Assembly: GCF_018614575.1 (NCBI RefSeq)
Contig: NZ_JAGGOJ010000013.1
Location: forward strand, 1 to 64,000
DNA: 64,000 bases
Reading direction: 5' to 3'
Source of the DNA: Streptomyces sp. ISL-10
GTDB taxonomy: Bacteria; Actinomycetota; Actinomycetes; Streptomycetales; Streptomycetaceae
Shown here: positions 1 to 7,537 of the stretch, in pieces
Layout: every line of letters starts with the position of its first letter
Numbering within the stretch: position 1 is the stretch's first letter
The notes under the pieces: generated by a model
What the model saw: the letters and a program-made list of their open reading frames with translations, nothing else
The model's database searches: none
Told to the model about the DNA's origin: nothing
Made by a program: the position numbers and the translations under genes

Positions 1-44
1 CTTTTCTGCGTTTCGGGGTCGTTTTTCAGTGGAGGCAATCGGTC

Positions 45-76
45 GTGCGGCCGGCCGGGCCAAGGTCTGGCCGCAC
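45..76. terminator. Hairpin downstream of the DUF58 gene
   Basis: An 8-bp inverted repeat (GTGCGGCC at 45-52, GGCCGCAC at 69-76) lies just past the stop of the minus-strand operon. There is no U tract, which is usual for Streptomyces. Bases 1-109 otherwise hold no gene that I can support. Confidence 0.4.
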
Positions 77-109
77 CCGAGCGCGTTGTTGCCTCATTTG
101 ACCAGTGGG

Positions 110-1420
110 TTACAGGCGACCGGCGGCCTTCAACGCCAGGTACGCATCCGCCAGTGCAGGCGCGAGCTTGTCGGGTGTCGCGTCGACGACGGTGACTCCG
201 TGCCGCTGAAGCTGCTCCGCTGTGCGTCGCCGCTGGATGCGGGCCTGTGTGCCGGCTGCTGCCTCGTAGACGCCTTCGGGGCTTCCGCGCCTTGTGGTCA
301 TCTGCTCGACGTGGGGGTCGGCGACGGACGCGACGAGCACGGTGTGCCGGCGGGTGAGCTGTGGCAGGACCGGCAGCAGTCCCTCCTCGATCGGAGTCGC
401 GTCGAGGCTGGTGAAAAGGACGACGAGTGAGCCGCGCGGTGCGTTCTGCAATGCGGCGGCGCTGAGTCCGCGGGCGTCGGTTTCGATGAGTTCCGGTTCC
501 AGCGGGGCGAAGGCATTGACCATGGCGGGCAGGATGTCCCCGGCGGAGCGGCCTTGGACCTGGGCCCGGACCCGCCGGTCGTAGGCGAGCAGGCCTACGC
601 GGTCGCCGGCACGCGAAGCCAGGGCGCTGAGGAGCAGAGCAGCGTCCATGGCGGCATCGAGGCGCGGTACGTCGCCGACCCTTCCTGCCGAGGTACGGCC
701 CGTGTCCAGGACCACGAGAATGTGTCGGTCCCGCTCCGGGCGCCATGTACGGACGGCGACGGTGGTCCTGCGGGCAGTGGCACGCCAGTCGATCGAGCGG
801 GTGTCGTCACCTGGAACGTAGTCGCGGAGGCTGTCGAACTCCGTGCCCTGTCCGCGGATCAGGGTGCTCGTCCGGCCGTCGAGCTCCCGAAGTCTTGCCA
901 GACGTGAGGGCAGGTGCTTGCGACTGGTGAAGGGTGGCAGGACGCGTACGGTCCAGGGGACGTGGTGGTTGCCCTGACGGGCGGCTAGGCCCAGCGGGCC
1001 GTAAGAACGGACGGTGACGCGCTCGGCGTGACGATCGCCTCGTCGGGTGGGGGTGAGCACGGCGGTGACTCGACGGCGTTCCCCTGCGGGCACCTTCAGT
1101 CGGTGCCTGGATGCGGCTTGCTCGGTCCCCGCAGCCCAGGTGCTGGGCGGCCAGGCGTCCCGGAGAAGGGCGCGCAGCGGCCGATTGGACGAGTTGGTGA
1201 CGGTCAGCTCGACCTGTGCCGCGTCACCGAGTCGAACTGATGTATCACCGGTTCGGGTGAAACGGAGCGTTCGCACTGGCGCGGCGAGGGCGTAGTCGCA
1301 CAGGATTGCGAGTGTCAGAGGCGCATTGACAGCGAGCATTCCCGTCCAGCTTGGGGCGAGGATGCCGACGGGGAGAGAGCCGAGAGTGGCGAGGAGTGCC
1401 GTCCGTCCGGTGAGGGCCAT
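110..1420 (-). CDS. DUF58 domain protein (MoxR-associated)
   Basis: 436 residues. Two hydrophobic stretches near the N-terminus (about residues 7-45) are followed by a soluble part carrying the DUF58 signature: a segment reading GQGTEFDSLRDYVPGDD followed by RSIDW at about 200-220. After it comes a vWA-like fold with LVVLDTG, a MIDAS-type motif. Such proteins act with MoxR AAA+ ATPases, probably in envelope protein maturation; the substrate is unknown. It is the last gene of the operon, 8 bp after moxR. Mycobacteria have the same moxR-DUF58 arrangement. The start ATG is preceded by a GAGG motif inside the moxR end. Confidence 0.9.
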   Translation of the reverse strand: MALTGRTALLATLGSLPVGILAPSWTGMLAVNAPLTLAILCDYALAAPVRTLRFTRTGDTSVRLGDAAQVELTVTNSSNRPLRALLRDAWPPSTWAAGTEQAASRHRLKVPAGERRRVTAVLTPTRRGDRHAERVTVRSYGPLGLAARQGNHHVPWTVRVLPPFTSRKHLPSRLARLRELDGRTSTLIRGQGTEFDSLRDYVPGDDTRSIDWRATARRTTVAVRTWRPERDRHILVVLDTGRTSAGRVGDVPRLDAAMDAALLLSALASRAGDRVGLLAYDRRVRAQVQGRSAGDILPAMVNAFAPLEPELIETDARGLSAAALQNAPRGSLVVLFTSLDATPIEEGLLPVLPQLTRRHTVLVASVADPHVEQMTTRRGSPEGVYEAAAGTQARIQRRRTAEQLQRHGVTVVDATPDKLAPALADAYLALKAAGRL

Positions 1421-1428
1421 GGCGCGCC

Positions 1429-2412
1429 TCAGCGGGGGACGGGGACGTGGGCGAGGATCGCGGTGATGACGGAGTCAGCAGTGACTCCTTCCATCTCCGC
1501 CTCGGGGCGCAGCTGGATCCGATGACGCAGGGTCGGCAGGGCGAGCGCCTTCACATCGTCCGGGATGACGTAGTCCCGTCCTGTGAGCCAGGCCCAGGCG
1601 CGGGCGGTGGACAGCAGGGCCGTCGCGCCGCGAGGTGAGGCGCCCAGGGTGAGCGACGGCGACTCGCGGGTGGCGCGGCAGATGTCGACGACATAGCCGG
1701 CGATCTCGGCCGACACCGAGACCTTGGCGACGGCGGCCCGGGCCGCCGCCAGGTCGGCGGGGCCGGCTACGGGTCGGATTCCGGCAGCCTCGAGGTCACG
1801 AGGGTTGAAGCCCTCGGCATGGCGGGTGAGGACGTCGATCTCGTCCTCGCGGGAGGGGAGGGGGACGGTGAGCTTGAGAAGGAAGCGGTCGAGCTGCGCC
1901 TCGGGGAGGGGGTAGGTGCCCTCGTACTCGACGGGGTTCTGCGTTGCGGCGACGAGGAAGGGCTCGGGGAGGGGACGCGGGGTTCCGTCGACCGTGACCT
2001 GGCGTTCCTCCATCGCTTCCAGCAGAGAGGACTGCGTCTTGGGAGGGGTCCGGTTGATCTCGTCGGCGAGAAGGAGGTTGGTGAAGACCGGGCCCTGCTG
2101 GAAGGAGAACTCGGAGGTGCGGGTGTCGTAGACCAGTGAGCCGGTGACATCACTCGGCATCAGGTCGGGGGTGAACTGGACGCGCTTGGTGTCCAGTTCG
2201 AGGGAGGCGGCAAGTGCGCGGACCAGCAGCGTCTTGGCGACTCCGGGAACACCTTCGAGCAGGACATGGCCGCGGCAGAGCAGGGCCACGACGAGCCCGG
2301 TGACAGCAGGGTCCTGGCCGACAACGGCCTTGGCGATCTCGTTGCGCAGGGCCTCCAGGGAGGTGCGGGCGCGGTCCGAGTTCTCAGCTGTCTCGGGGGT
2401 CGGGGCGCTCAT
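1429..2412 (-). CDS. MoxR-family AAA+ ATPase
   Basis: 327 residues, the normal length for MoxR. The Walker A region reads GVPGVAKT at about residues 57-64, and Walker B reads LLADEINR at about 114-121. The sensor region ATQNPVEYEGTYPLPEAQLDRF is diagnostic of the family. MoxR ATPases are chaperone-like and activate or assemble partner proteins carrying DUF58/vWA domains, here encoded directly downstream. The ATG overlaps the stop codon of the DUF4350 gene (ATGA), so the two genes are translationally coupled. Confidence 0.95.
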   Translation of the reverse strand: MSAPTPETAENSDRARTSLEALRNEIAKAVVGQDPAVTGLVVALLCRGHVLLEGVPGVAKTLLVRALAASLELDTKRVQFTPDLMPSDVTGSLVYDTRTSEFSFQQGPVFTNLLLADEINRTPPKTQSSLLEAMEERQVTVDGTPRPLPEPFLVAATQNPVEYEGTYPLPEAQLDRFLLKLTVPLPSREDEIDVLTRHAEGFNPRDLEAAGIRPVAGPADLAAARAAVAKVSVSAEIAGYVVDICRATRESPSLTLGASPRGATALLSTARAWAWLTGRDYVIPDDVKALALPTLRHRIQLRPEAEMEGVTADSVITAILAHVPVPR

Positions 2413-3620
2413 GAGGTGCGTACCTCTCTTTCGAGGGCGTCGAGTTGATCTGCGAGGTGGACAAGAGCGGCGTCGTCGGCGGGGGCAGGGCCGAAGAGCA
2501 GGTCGCGGATGTCCCGCCCGATGTCGGGCAGTTGGGCGGACACCGCGGTGGTCAGTGCATCGGGGGAGTGGGCTTCGGCCGGCGGCAGGCCGAGGACCGT
2601 GGCGAGGCGGGCCCGGGTGGCAGAGCGCAAGGAGGCGGCAGCGCGGTCGCGGGCGTTGACCTTGCGGTAGAGCCGGGCGCGGCCTTCGGTGGCCTCGGAG
2701 GCGCGAATGGCGACGGGAAGCCGTTCAGTCACCAGCGGGCCGAGGCGGCGGGCACGCCAGATGGCGGTGAGCAGGGCAGCGACGGCGAGTTGCAGCGTGC
2801 CCCAGAGCCAGCCGGACGGAATCAGGTCGAGGAAGCCGCTTTCCTCTTCCTCGGCCTCTCCGCCGCCGTTCTCTTCGGCGGTGTCGTCGGCGGAGGGGTC
2901 ACTGAGTGACGGGATGTACCAGACCAGCTCGGGTCGCGACCCGAGGAGTTGGAGAGCGAGGGAGGCATTGCCGTGCTCGTCGAGACGGTCGTTGTAGAGG
3001 ATGTCCGGGGTGCCGAGCAGGACGGTGTCGCCGCCGGCGGGGGTGTCGACACGGACAAGGGACGGCAGCCCGTCGCTCGGGTAGCAGCTGTCGGCACCCG
3101 GGACCTCGGTGCTGTAACGCTCGCCGCCGAGATCGGCGTTGCCCGCCCGGCGTGCGGGCGGGAAGGCGCACTGCGGGGTGCGGGCCGCGACCCGTGCCGG
3201 GACGTCGGCACGGACACCGGGGGCCAGGGTGTCGATGGAGGCATCGCCTGCGGCCAGGAGCACCGTTCGCCCGCCGGAGTGCGACGTTGCCGAGCGGAGG
3301 GCGTCCTGCTGGGCACTGGTCAGCAGGTCGGGTTCGGTGACGAGAAGAGTGGTGTCGGGGCCGGCGGCTGCGCCTGCCGCGTCGAGCCTGGTGACGACCC
3401 GGACGGACACACCCTGGTCCTTCAGGAGCTCGGCGACCGCACGGCTGCCGTACGTGTCAGCGGACCGGGGATCGAGACGGCCGTGCTGGTCACCGGAGCG
3501 CATGGCGGCCATGACGATGCCCGCGGCGACGAGCAGGGCGAGGACGACGAGGATGCCGCGGGTGCGCGTCCACACCTGGCGCGCGGTGGGGGACAAGGAC
3601 GTGGTGGCGGCCCCGGTCAT
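2409..3620 (-). CDS. DUF4350 membrane protein
   Basis: 403 residues. One transmembrane helix lies near the N-terminus (about 20-42) and one near residue 270 (LWGTLQLAVAALLTAIW); the extracytoplasmic part between them carries the DUF4350 domain. The C-terminal 110 residues are cytoplasmic and mostly helical. It overlaps its neighbours by 4 bp on both sides (ATGA), the signature of a tightly coupled operon. Homologues sit beside MoxR and DUF58 genes in many Actinobacteria. The molecular function is unknown; an envelope role is inferred from topology and neighbours. Confidence 0.85.
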   Translation of the reverse strand: MTGAATTSLSPTARQVWTRTRGILVVLALLVAAGIVMAAMRSGDQHGRLDPRSADTYGSRAVAELLKDQGVSVRVVTRLDAAGAAAGPDTTLLVTEPDLLTSAQQDALRSATSHSGGRTVLLAAGDASIDTLAPGVRADVPARVAARTPQCAFPPARRAGNADLGGERYSTEVPGADSCYPSDGLPSLVRVDTPAGGDTVLLGTPDILYNDRLDEHGNASLALQLLGSRPELVWYIPSLSDPSADDTAEENGGGEAEEEESGFLDLIPSGWLWGTLQLAVAALLTAIWRARRLGPLVTERLPVAIRASEATEGRARLYRKVNARDRAAASLRSATRARLATVLGLPPAEAHSPDALTTAVSAQLPDIGRDIRDLLFGPAPADDAALVHLADQLDALEREVRTS

Positions 3621-4306
3621 TCGGCGGCTCCTTGGGCGGCCTCGGCCCGCCGGGGCTTGGCACGTTCCAGCTCGACGTCCAGGTCGCTCAGGCGCTCGTA
3701 CATCCGTTGGTCCGCGGCACGGCCTCCGTATGTGATGTCGTCGAATGCCCTGGCGGCTGCGCGGAGCTCGTCGGCGTGGGAAGGAAGGGAACGGCCGGCT
3801 TCAGCCGCGGCCTCGTCTGCGGTGCGCCCCGGGCGGGGGGTGAGAAAGGTTCGCTCCTCCAGGGAGCGGACGATGGCGCGCATTCGCTCCTGGACGGCCT
3901 GGTTCCAGCGTCCTGCTGCGGCATGTGCTCCGGCGGTGGTGCGGTGTTGGGCGGCGCTGCGCGGGCCGTCCTCGAAAAGGGAGTCCGTCGCCCTGGGTGT
4001 GCGCTGCGGTGTGCCGAGACGCCACCACAGTGCTGCGGCAAGGGCGATGACGACGAGGACGAGCACGACCAGTCCGGCCGTTCCGCCGATGCCCGCGCCG
4101 GCGGCGCCCTCGAAGAGGCCGCCGATCCAGTCCCAGAAGCTGTTCAGTGCCCGCTCGAGCAGGTTGGGATCGTTCTCGTGGTACACCGGCTCGGACAGTT
4201 CACGTTCCGCCGCCTCGCGGGCGGGGGCACGTGGAATGTCCACCGGTACGTCGTCGCTCGCTCGGATCAGCGGCTCAGCTGCCGTTGCGCCCCCCGCACT
4301 CAGCAC
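3617..4306 (-). CDS. DUF4129 domain protein
   Basis: 229 residues, starting at a GTG 4 nt after the upstream stop. A single strong transmembrane segment (GTAGLVVLVLVVIALAAALW, about 75-95) is preceded by an extracytoplasmic N-terminus rich in Pro and Ala. The C-terminal cytoplasmic part (about 120-215) carries the DUF4129 pattern, including RTFLTPRPGRTADEAA and the ITYGGR tail. DUF4129 is commonly linked to transglutaminase-like or MoxR/DUF58 systems. Biochemical role unknown. Confidence 0.85.
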   Translation of the reverse strand: MLSAGGATAAEPLIRASDDVPVDIPRAPAREAAERELSEPVYHENDPNLLERALNSFWDWIGGLFEGAAGAGIGGTAGLVVLVLVVIALAAALWWRLGTPQRTPRATDSLFEDGPRSAAQHRTTAGAHAAAGRWNQAVQERMRAIVRSLEERTFLTPRPGRTADEAAAEAGRSLPSHADELRAAARAFDDITYGGRAADQRMYERLSDLDVELERAKPRRAEAAQGAAE

Positions 4307-4310
4307 CGCA

Positions 4311-5513
4311 TCAGCCCCCGGCGGAGTGGTTGCCGCGCGGCTGGTCTCCGTAGCCGGAGATGCCTGCTGCGCGGGCGAGTTCGAGGTCGAGTGCCTCGCG
4401 GCGGATGCGCTGGTCGACGTAGAGCAGAGCGGTCACGCCGGCGGAGATCGGGTACGTGACCGAGGAGGCGATCACGGAGCCGATACCGGTGATGATCAGG
4501 AAGGCCCAGCCGAACTCGGGTCCGTTTCCACTGAAGAGGTCGCTGAGTCCGACGCCGTCCACGGCGAACGCGATGATCGTGAACGGGATGGCGATGACCA
4601 TGCTCACCAGGAAGGCCAGCAGGATGGTCAGCAGGCTGATGCCGAAGATGCGCCACCAGGCACCCTGGACCAGTTTGGCGGAGCGCCGCAACGAGGCGAT
4701 GACGCCTTGGCGTTCGAGTACGAGCGCGGGCGGTGCGAGAGCGAAGCGGACCATCAGCCAGATGACGACCACGATGGCGGCGATGCCGCCGAGGACGGAG
4801 AGGAACACTCCGGCTCCGCCGATCAGCACGCCGGGCAGGATGCCCACCGACATGATCAGTGCGCTGCCCACCGGCAGCAGGAGGATCAGGAGGAGCAGGT
4901 GGGGCAGCCGGGGCCGGGCCTCTCGCCAGGCCTCTGGGAGGTTCACGGAGCGGCCCAGGACGGAGCGGCTGATCACCACGGTGAGCAGTGCGGTGGTCAG
5001 AAGTGTGCCGATGAGCGTGATGAGCAGCGCCGGGCCCATGGCGATCAGGCTGGCCTGCAGAGACTCCACGGACTGCTGCAGCGCCTCCTCGGGGGTCGCG
5101 TTGGGGTCGACCTCCGGCGGCTCGGGCAGCAGATAGCGCTCGACGAGGATGCTGACGATCTGGGTGACGACGGAGACGCTGACCGTCACGGCCAGGACGG
5201 TGCGCCAGTGGGCGCGCAGCGTCGACACCGCGCCGTCGAGGATCTCCCCGACGCCGAGGGGACGGAGGGGAATCACTCCCGGCTTCGCCGCAGGAGGACG
5301 GCCCCAATTGCCGTGTGCTCCGCCGCCGCCCCAGCCGGGGGCGGGCGGAACAGGGCCGGGACCCGTCGGTGCGGACCACTGCCCGGGGGGCGGCTGCACC
5401 TGGGACCACTTCGACGAAGCGCCGTCGACGGGCTCGGCGGGTTGCGGCACGCCCGAGCTCTCTCCGTTGGAGGGAGCCGATCCGGGCGATGCCCAGCCCG
5501 GAGTGTCGTTCAC
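4311..5513 (-). CDS. Multipass membrane protein (GDPD membrane-domain family)
   Basis: About 400 residues. The first 95 are Pro/Gly-rich and disordered, and the rest has six or more hydrophobic segments separated by short loops. The phrase IPLRPLGVGEILDGA followed by about 300 membrane residues is typical of Streptomyces proteins annotated as the glycerophosphodiester phosphodiesterase membrane domain; no catalytic GDPD domain is present. I chose the GTG at 5513 because GAGGTGG lies 7 nt upstream. An ATG at 5528 and a longer open frame to 5642 are possible but less supported. First gene of the MoxR operon, divergent from mtnA. Confidence 0.8.
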   Translation of the reverse strand: MNDTPGWASPGSAPSNGESSGVPQPAEPVDGASSKWSQVQPPPGQWSAPTGPGPVPPAPGWGGGGAHGNWGRPPAAKPGVIPLRPLGVGEILDGAVSTLRAHWRTVLAVTVSVSVVTQIVSILVERYLLPEPPEVDPNATPEEALQQSVESLQASLIAMGPALLITLIGTLLTTALLTVVISRSVLGRSVNLPEAWREARPRLPHLLLLILLLPVGSALIMSVGILPGVLIGGAGVFLSVLGGIAAIVVVIWLMVRFALAPPALVLERQGVIASLRRSAKLVQGAWWRIFGISLLTILLAFLVSMVIAIPFTIIAFAVDGVGLSDLFSGNGPEFGWAFLIITGIGSVIASSVTYPISAGVTALLYVDQRIRREALDLELARAAGISGYGDQPRGNHSAGG

Positions 5514-5693
5514 GGTGGTCCACCTCATGCATTGGTCGCGGGGCCGGCTCGCAGAGTCGGCATGTTCACGGTGCCCGTCCGCCCGGGAGGGCGGCTGTGG
5601 CAGCCATCGTGCCACGCGGAAGTCCCCGGTGGGCGGGGGCATCGGTCACCTTCGCACCTTCATTGTGGGATCCTCACCGTGCAGACTGGGCGG

Positions 5694-6842
5694 ATGGCTG
5701 ATCAGTACGTACAAAACCCGGTCGGAACGGCTCCGCCGAAGCTTCCGGTGCTGCGCTGGGACGAGCCGCCCGAAGGTCCCGTACTGGTGCTTCTCGACCA
5801 GACCAGGCTGCCGGTCGAAGAGGTGGAACTGGTCTGCACCGATGTGCCGGCCCTGGTCCGGGCGATCCGGACGCTGGCCGTGCGCGGGGCGCCCCTGCTC
5901 GGCATCGCAGGGGCCTACGGTGTGGCCCTTGCGGCAGCGCGGGGCTATGACGTCGAGGAAGCGACGGAGCTGCTCGAGAACGCGCGTCCCACGGCGGTGA
6001 ACCTGGGGTATGGGGTGCGCCTGGCGGCCGCCGCGTATCGGGCTGCTGTGGACGCGGGGGCGGGCGCGGAGCAGGCGGCGGCCGCGGCGCTCGCATCGGC
6101 ACGGGAGCTGCACCGCGCGGACGCGGAGGCGAGCCGCCGGATGGCCGAGCACGGATTGAGGCTGCTGGGGGAGCTCCTGCCCGGCGGGGGGCACCGGATC
6201 CTGACACACTGCAACAGCGGGGCGCTGGTGTCGGGCGGCGAGGGCACGGCCTTTGCGGTGGTGCTGGCCGCACACCGTGCCGGTGAGCTGCGGAGGCTGT
6301 GGGTGGACGAGACAAGGCCGCTTTTGCAGGGTGCCCGGCTCACGGCGTACGAAGCGTCGCGCAACGGCATGCCGTACAGCCTGCTGACGGACAATGCGGC
6401 CGGCTCGCTCTTCACAGCGGGGGAGGTGGACGCGGTGCTGATCGGCGCGGACCGGATCGCCGCGGACGGATCGGTCGCCAACAAGGTCGGCAGTTACCCG
6501 CTCGCGGTGCTGGCGAAGTACCACCATGTGCCGTTCATCGTCGTGGCGCCGACGACGACGGTGGATCTCGGCACCCCGGACGGTGCCTCGATCGAGGTGG
6601 AGCAGCGGCCCGGCAGTGAGGTGACGGAGGTCACATCGCCGCAGGCGGGGGTGGCAGGGGCGGAAGCTGGTGGTGGGGTGTCCGTGGCCCCGCTCGGAAC
6701 CCAGGCCTACAACCCCGCGTTCGACGTCACGCCGCCCGATCTGATCACGGCCGTCGTCACCGAGGAAGGTGTGTTGTCGCCGGTCACGAGGGCCGGAATA
6801 GCAGAGCTGTGTGCCAGGTCACGCCAGGTAACGATTAGCTAA
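5694..6842 (+). CDS. mtnA: S-methyl-5-thioribose-1-phosphate isomerase
   Basis: 382 residues. Converts methylthioribose 1-phosphate to methylthioribulose 1-phosphate in the methionine salvage pathway. The eIF2B-like fold is clear: AVRGAPLLGIAGAYG near residue 65-80, the active-site cysteine in THCNSGAL (C173), and the catalytic aspartate in IGADRIAADGSVANK (D253). The ATG at 5694 fits the family N-terminus (VLRWDEP follows). The open frame runs far upstream only because of GC bias. There is no good Shine-Dalgarno, so a leaderless transcript is possible. It ends 4 bp before mtrA, so the two may be co-transcribed. Confidence 0.93.
   Translation: MADQYVQNPVGTAPPKLPVLRWDEPPEGPVLVLLDQTRLPVEEVELVCTDVPALVRAIRTLAVRGAPLLGIAGAYGVALAAARGYDVEEATELLENARPTAVNLGYGVRLAAAAYRAAVDAGAGAEQAAAAALASARELHRADAEASRRMAEHGLRLLGELLPGGGHRILTHCNSGALVSGGEGTAFAVVLAAHRAGELRRLWVDETRPLLQGARLTAYEASRNGMPYSLLTDNAAGSLFTAGEVDAVLIGADRIAADGSVANKVGSYPLAVLAKYHHVPFIVVAPTTTVDLGTPDGASIEVEQRPGSEVTEVTSPQAGVAGAEAGGGVSVAPLGTQAYNPAFDVTPPDLITAVVTEEGVLSPVTRAGIAELCARSRQVTIS
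6817..6832 (+). promoter_or_regulatory. Candidate MtrA operator upstream of mtrA
   Basis: A direct repeat GGTCAC-N4-GGTAAC with 10-bp (one helical turn) spacing lies at the end of mtnA, 15 bp before the mtrA start. MtrA binds direct GT(C/A)AC-type repeats in actinobacteria, so this may be an autoregulatory site. Inference from sequence only. Confidence 0.4.
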
Positions 6843-6846
6843 TGGG

Positions 6847-7536
6847 ATGATGTCGAATATGAAGGGACGAGTCCTTGTCGTCGATGACGACAACGCGCTG
6901 GCCGAGATGCTCGGGATTGTGCTGCGTGGAGAAGGTTTCGAGCCGTCGTTCGTCGCGGACGGTGACAAGGCACTTGCCGCCTTCCGGGAGACCAAGCCGG
7001 ATCTGGTGCTGCTGGACCTGATGCTGCCCGGTAGGGACGGCATCGAGGTGTGCCGGCTCATCCGTGCGGAGTCCGGTGTGCCGATCGTGATGCTCACGGC
7101 CAAGAGCGACACCGTCGATGTGGTGGTGGGCCTCGAGTCCGGGGCCGACGACTACATCGTCAAGCCGTTCAAGCCGAAGGAACTGGTCGCCCGTATCCGG
7201 GCGCGGTTGCGGAGGTCGGAGGAACCTGCTCCGGAGCAGCTGACGATCGGCGATCTGGTGATCGACGTGGCGGGTCACTCCGTGAAGCGGGACGGGCAGT
7301 CGATAGCGCTGACGCCGCTGGAGTTCGATCTGCTGGTCGCGCTCGCGCGCAAGCCATGGCAGGTGTTCACCCGTGAGGTGCTCCTCGAGCAGGTGTGGGG
7401 CTACCGGCATGCCGCGGACACCCGGTTGGTCAATGTCCATGTGCAGCGGCTTCGCTCCAAGGTCGAGAAGGACCCGGAGCGGCCGGAAATCGTGGTGACC
7501 GTCCGTGGTGTCGGTTACAAGGCCGGGCCGAGCTGA
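6847..7536 (+). CDS. mtrA: Response regulator MtrA
   Basis: 229 residues, OmpR/PhoB type. The receiver domain (about 7-120) has the acidic cluster DDD at 13-15, phosphoacceptor D57 in LLDLMLPG, and the Thr and Lys of MLTAK and VKPFKP. The winged-helix DNA-binding domain (about 133-227) ends in VRGVGYKAG. MtrA is the conserved actinobacterial regulator of cell division, envelope and development genes, paired with MtrB. Three possible ATGs occur at 6847, 6850 and 6859; the first matches the length usual in Streptomyces. Confidence 0.97.
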   Translation: MMSNMKGRVLVVDDDNALAEMLGIVLRGEGFEPSFVADGDKALAAFRETKPDLVLLDLMLPGRDGIEVCRLIRAESGVPIVMLTAKSDTVDVVVGLESGADDYIVKPFKPKELVARIRARLRRSEEPAPEQLTIGDLVIDVAGHSVKRDGQSIALTPLEFDLLVALARKPWQVFTREVLLEQVWGYRHAADTRLVNVHVQRLRSKVEKDPERPEIVVTVRGVGYKAGPS

Positions 7537-7537
7537 C

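Noticed and set aside
2949..5693. Upstream extension of the mtnA frame, open for 2.7 kb
   Set aside because: Overlaps the opposite-strand operon and has no family similarity before MADQYVQN; a GC-bias artefact.
5514..5693. Methionine-related riboswitch before mtnA
   Set aside because: Only a short CCGCCC-N4-GGGCGG hairpin at 5579-5594; none of the conserved core of a SAM riboswitch is visible.
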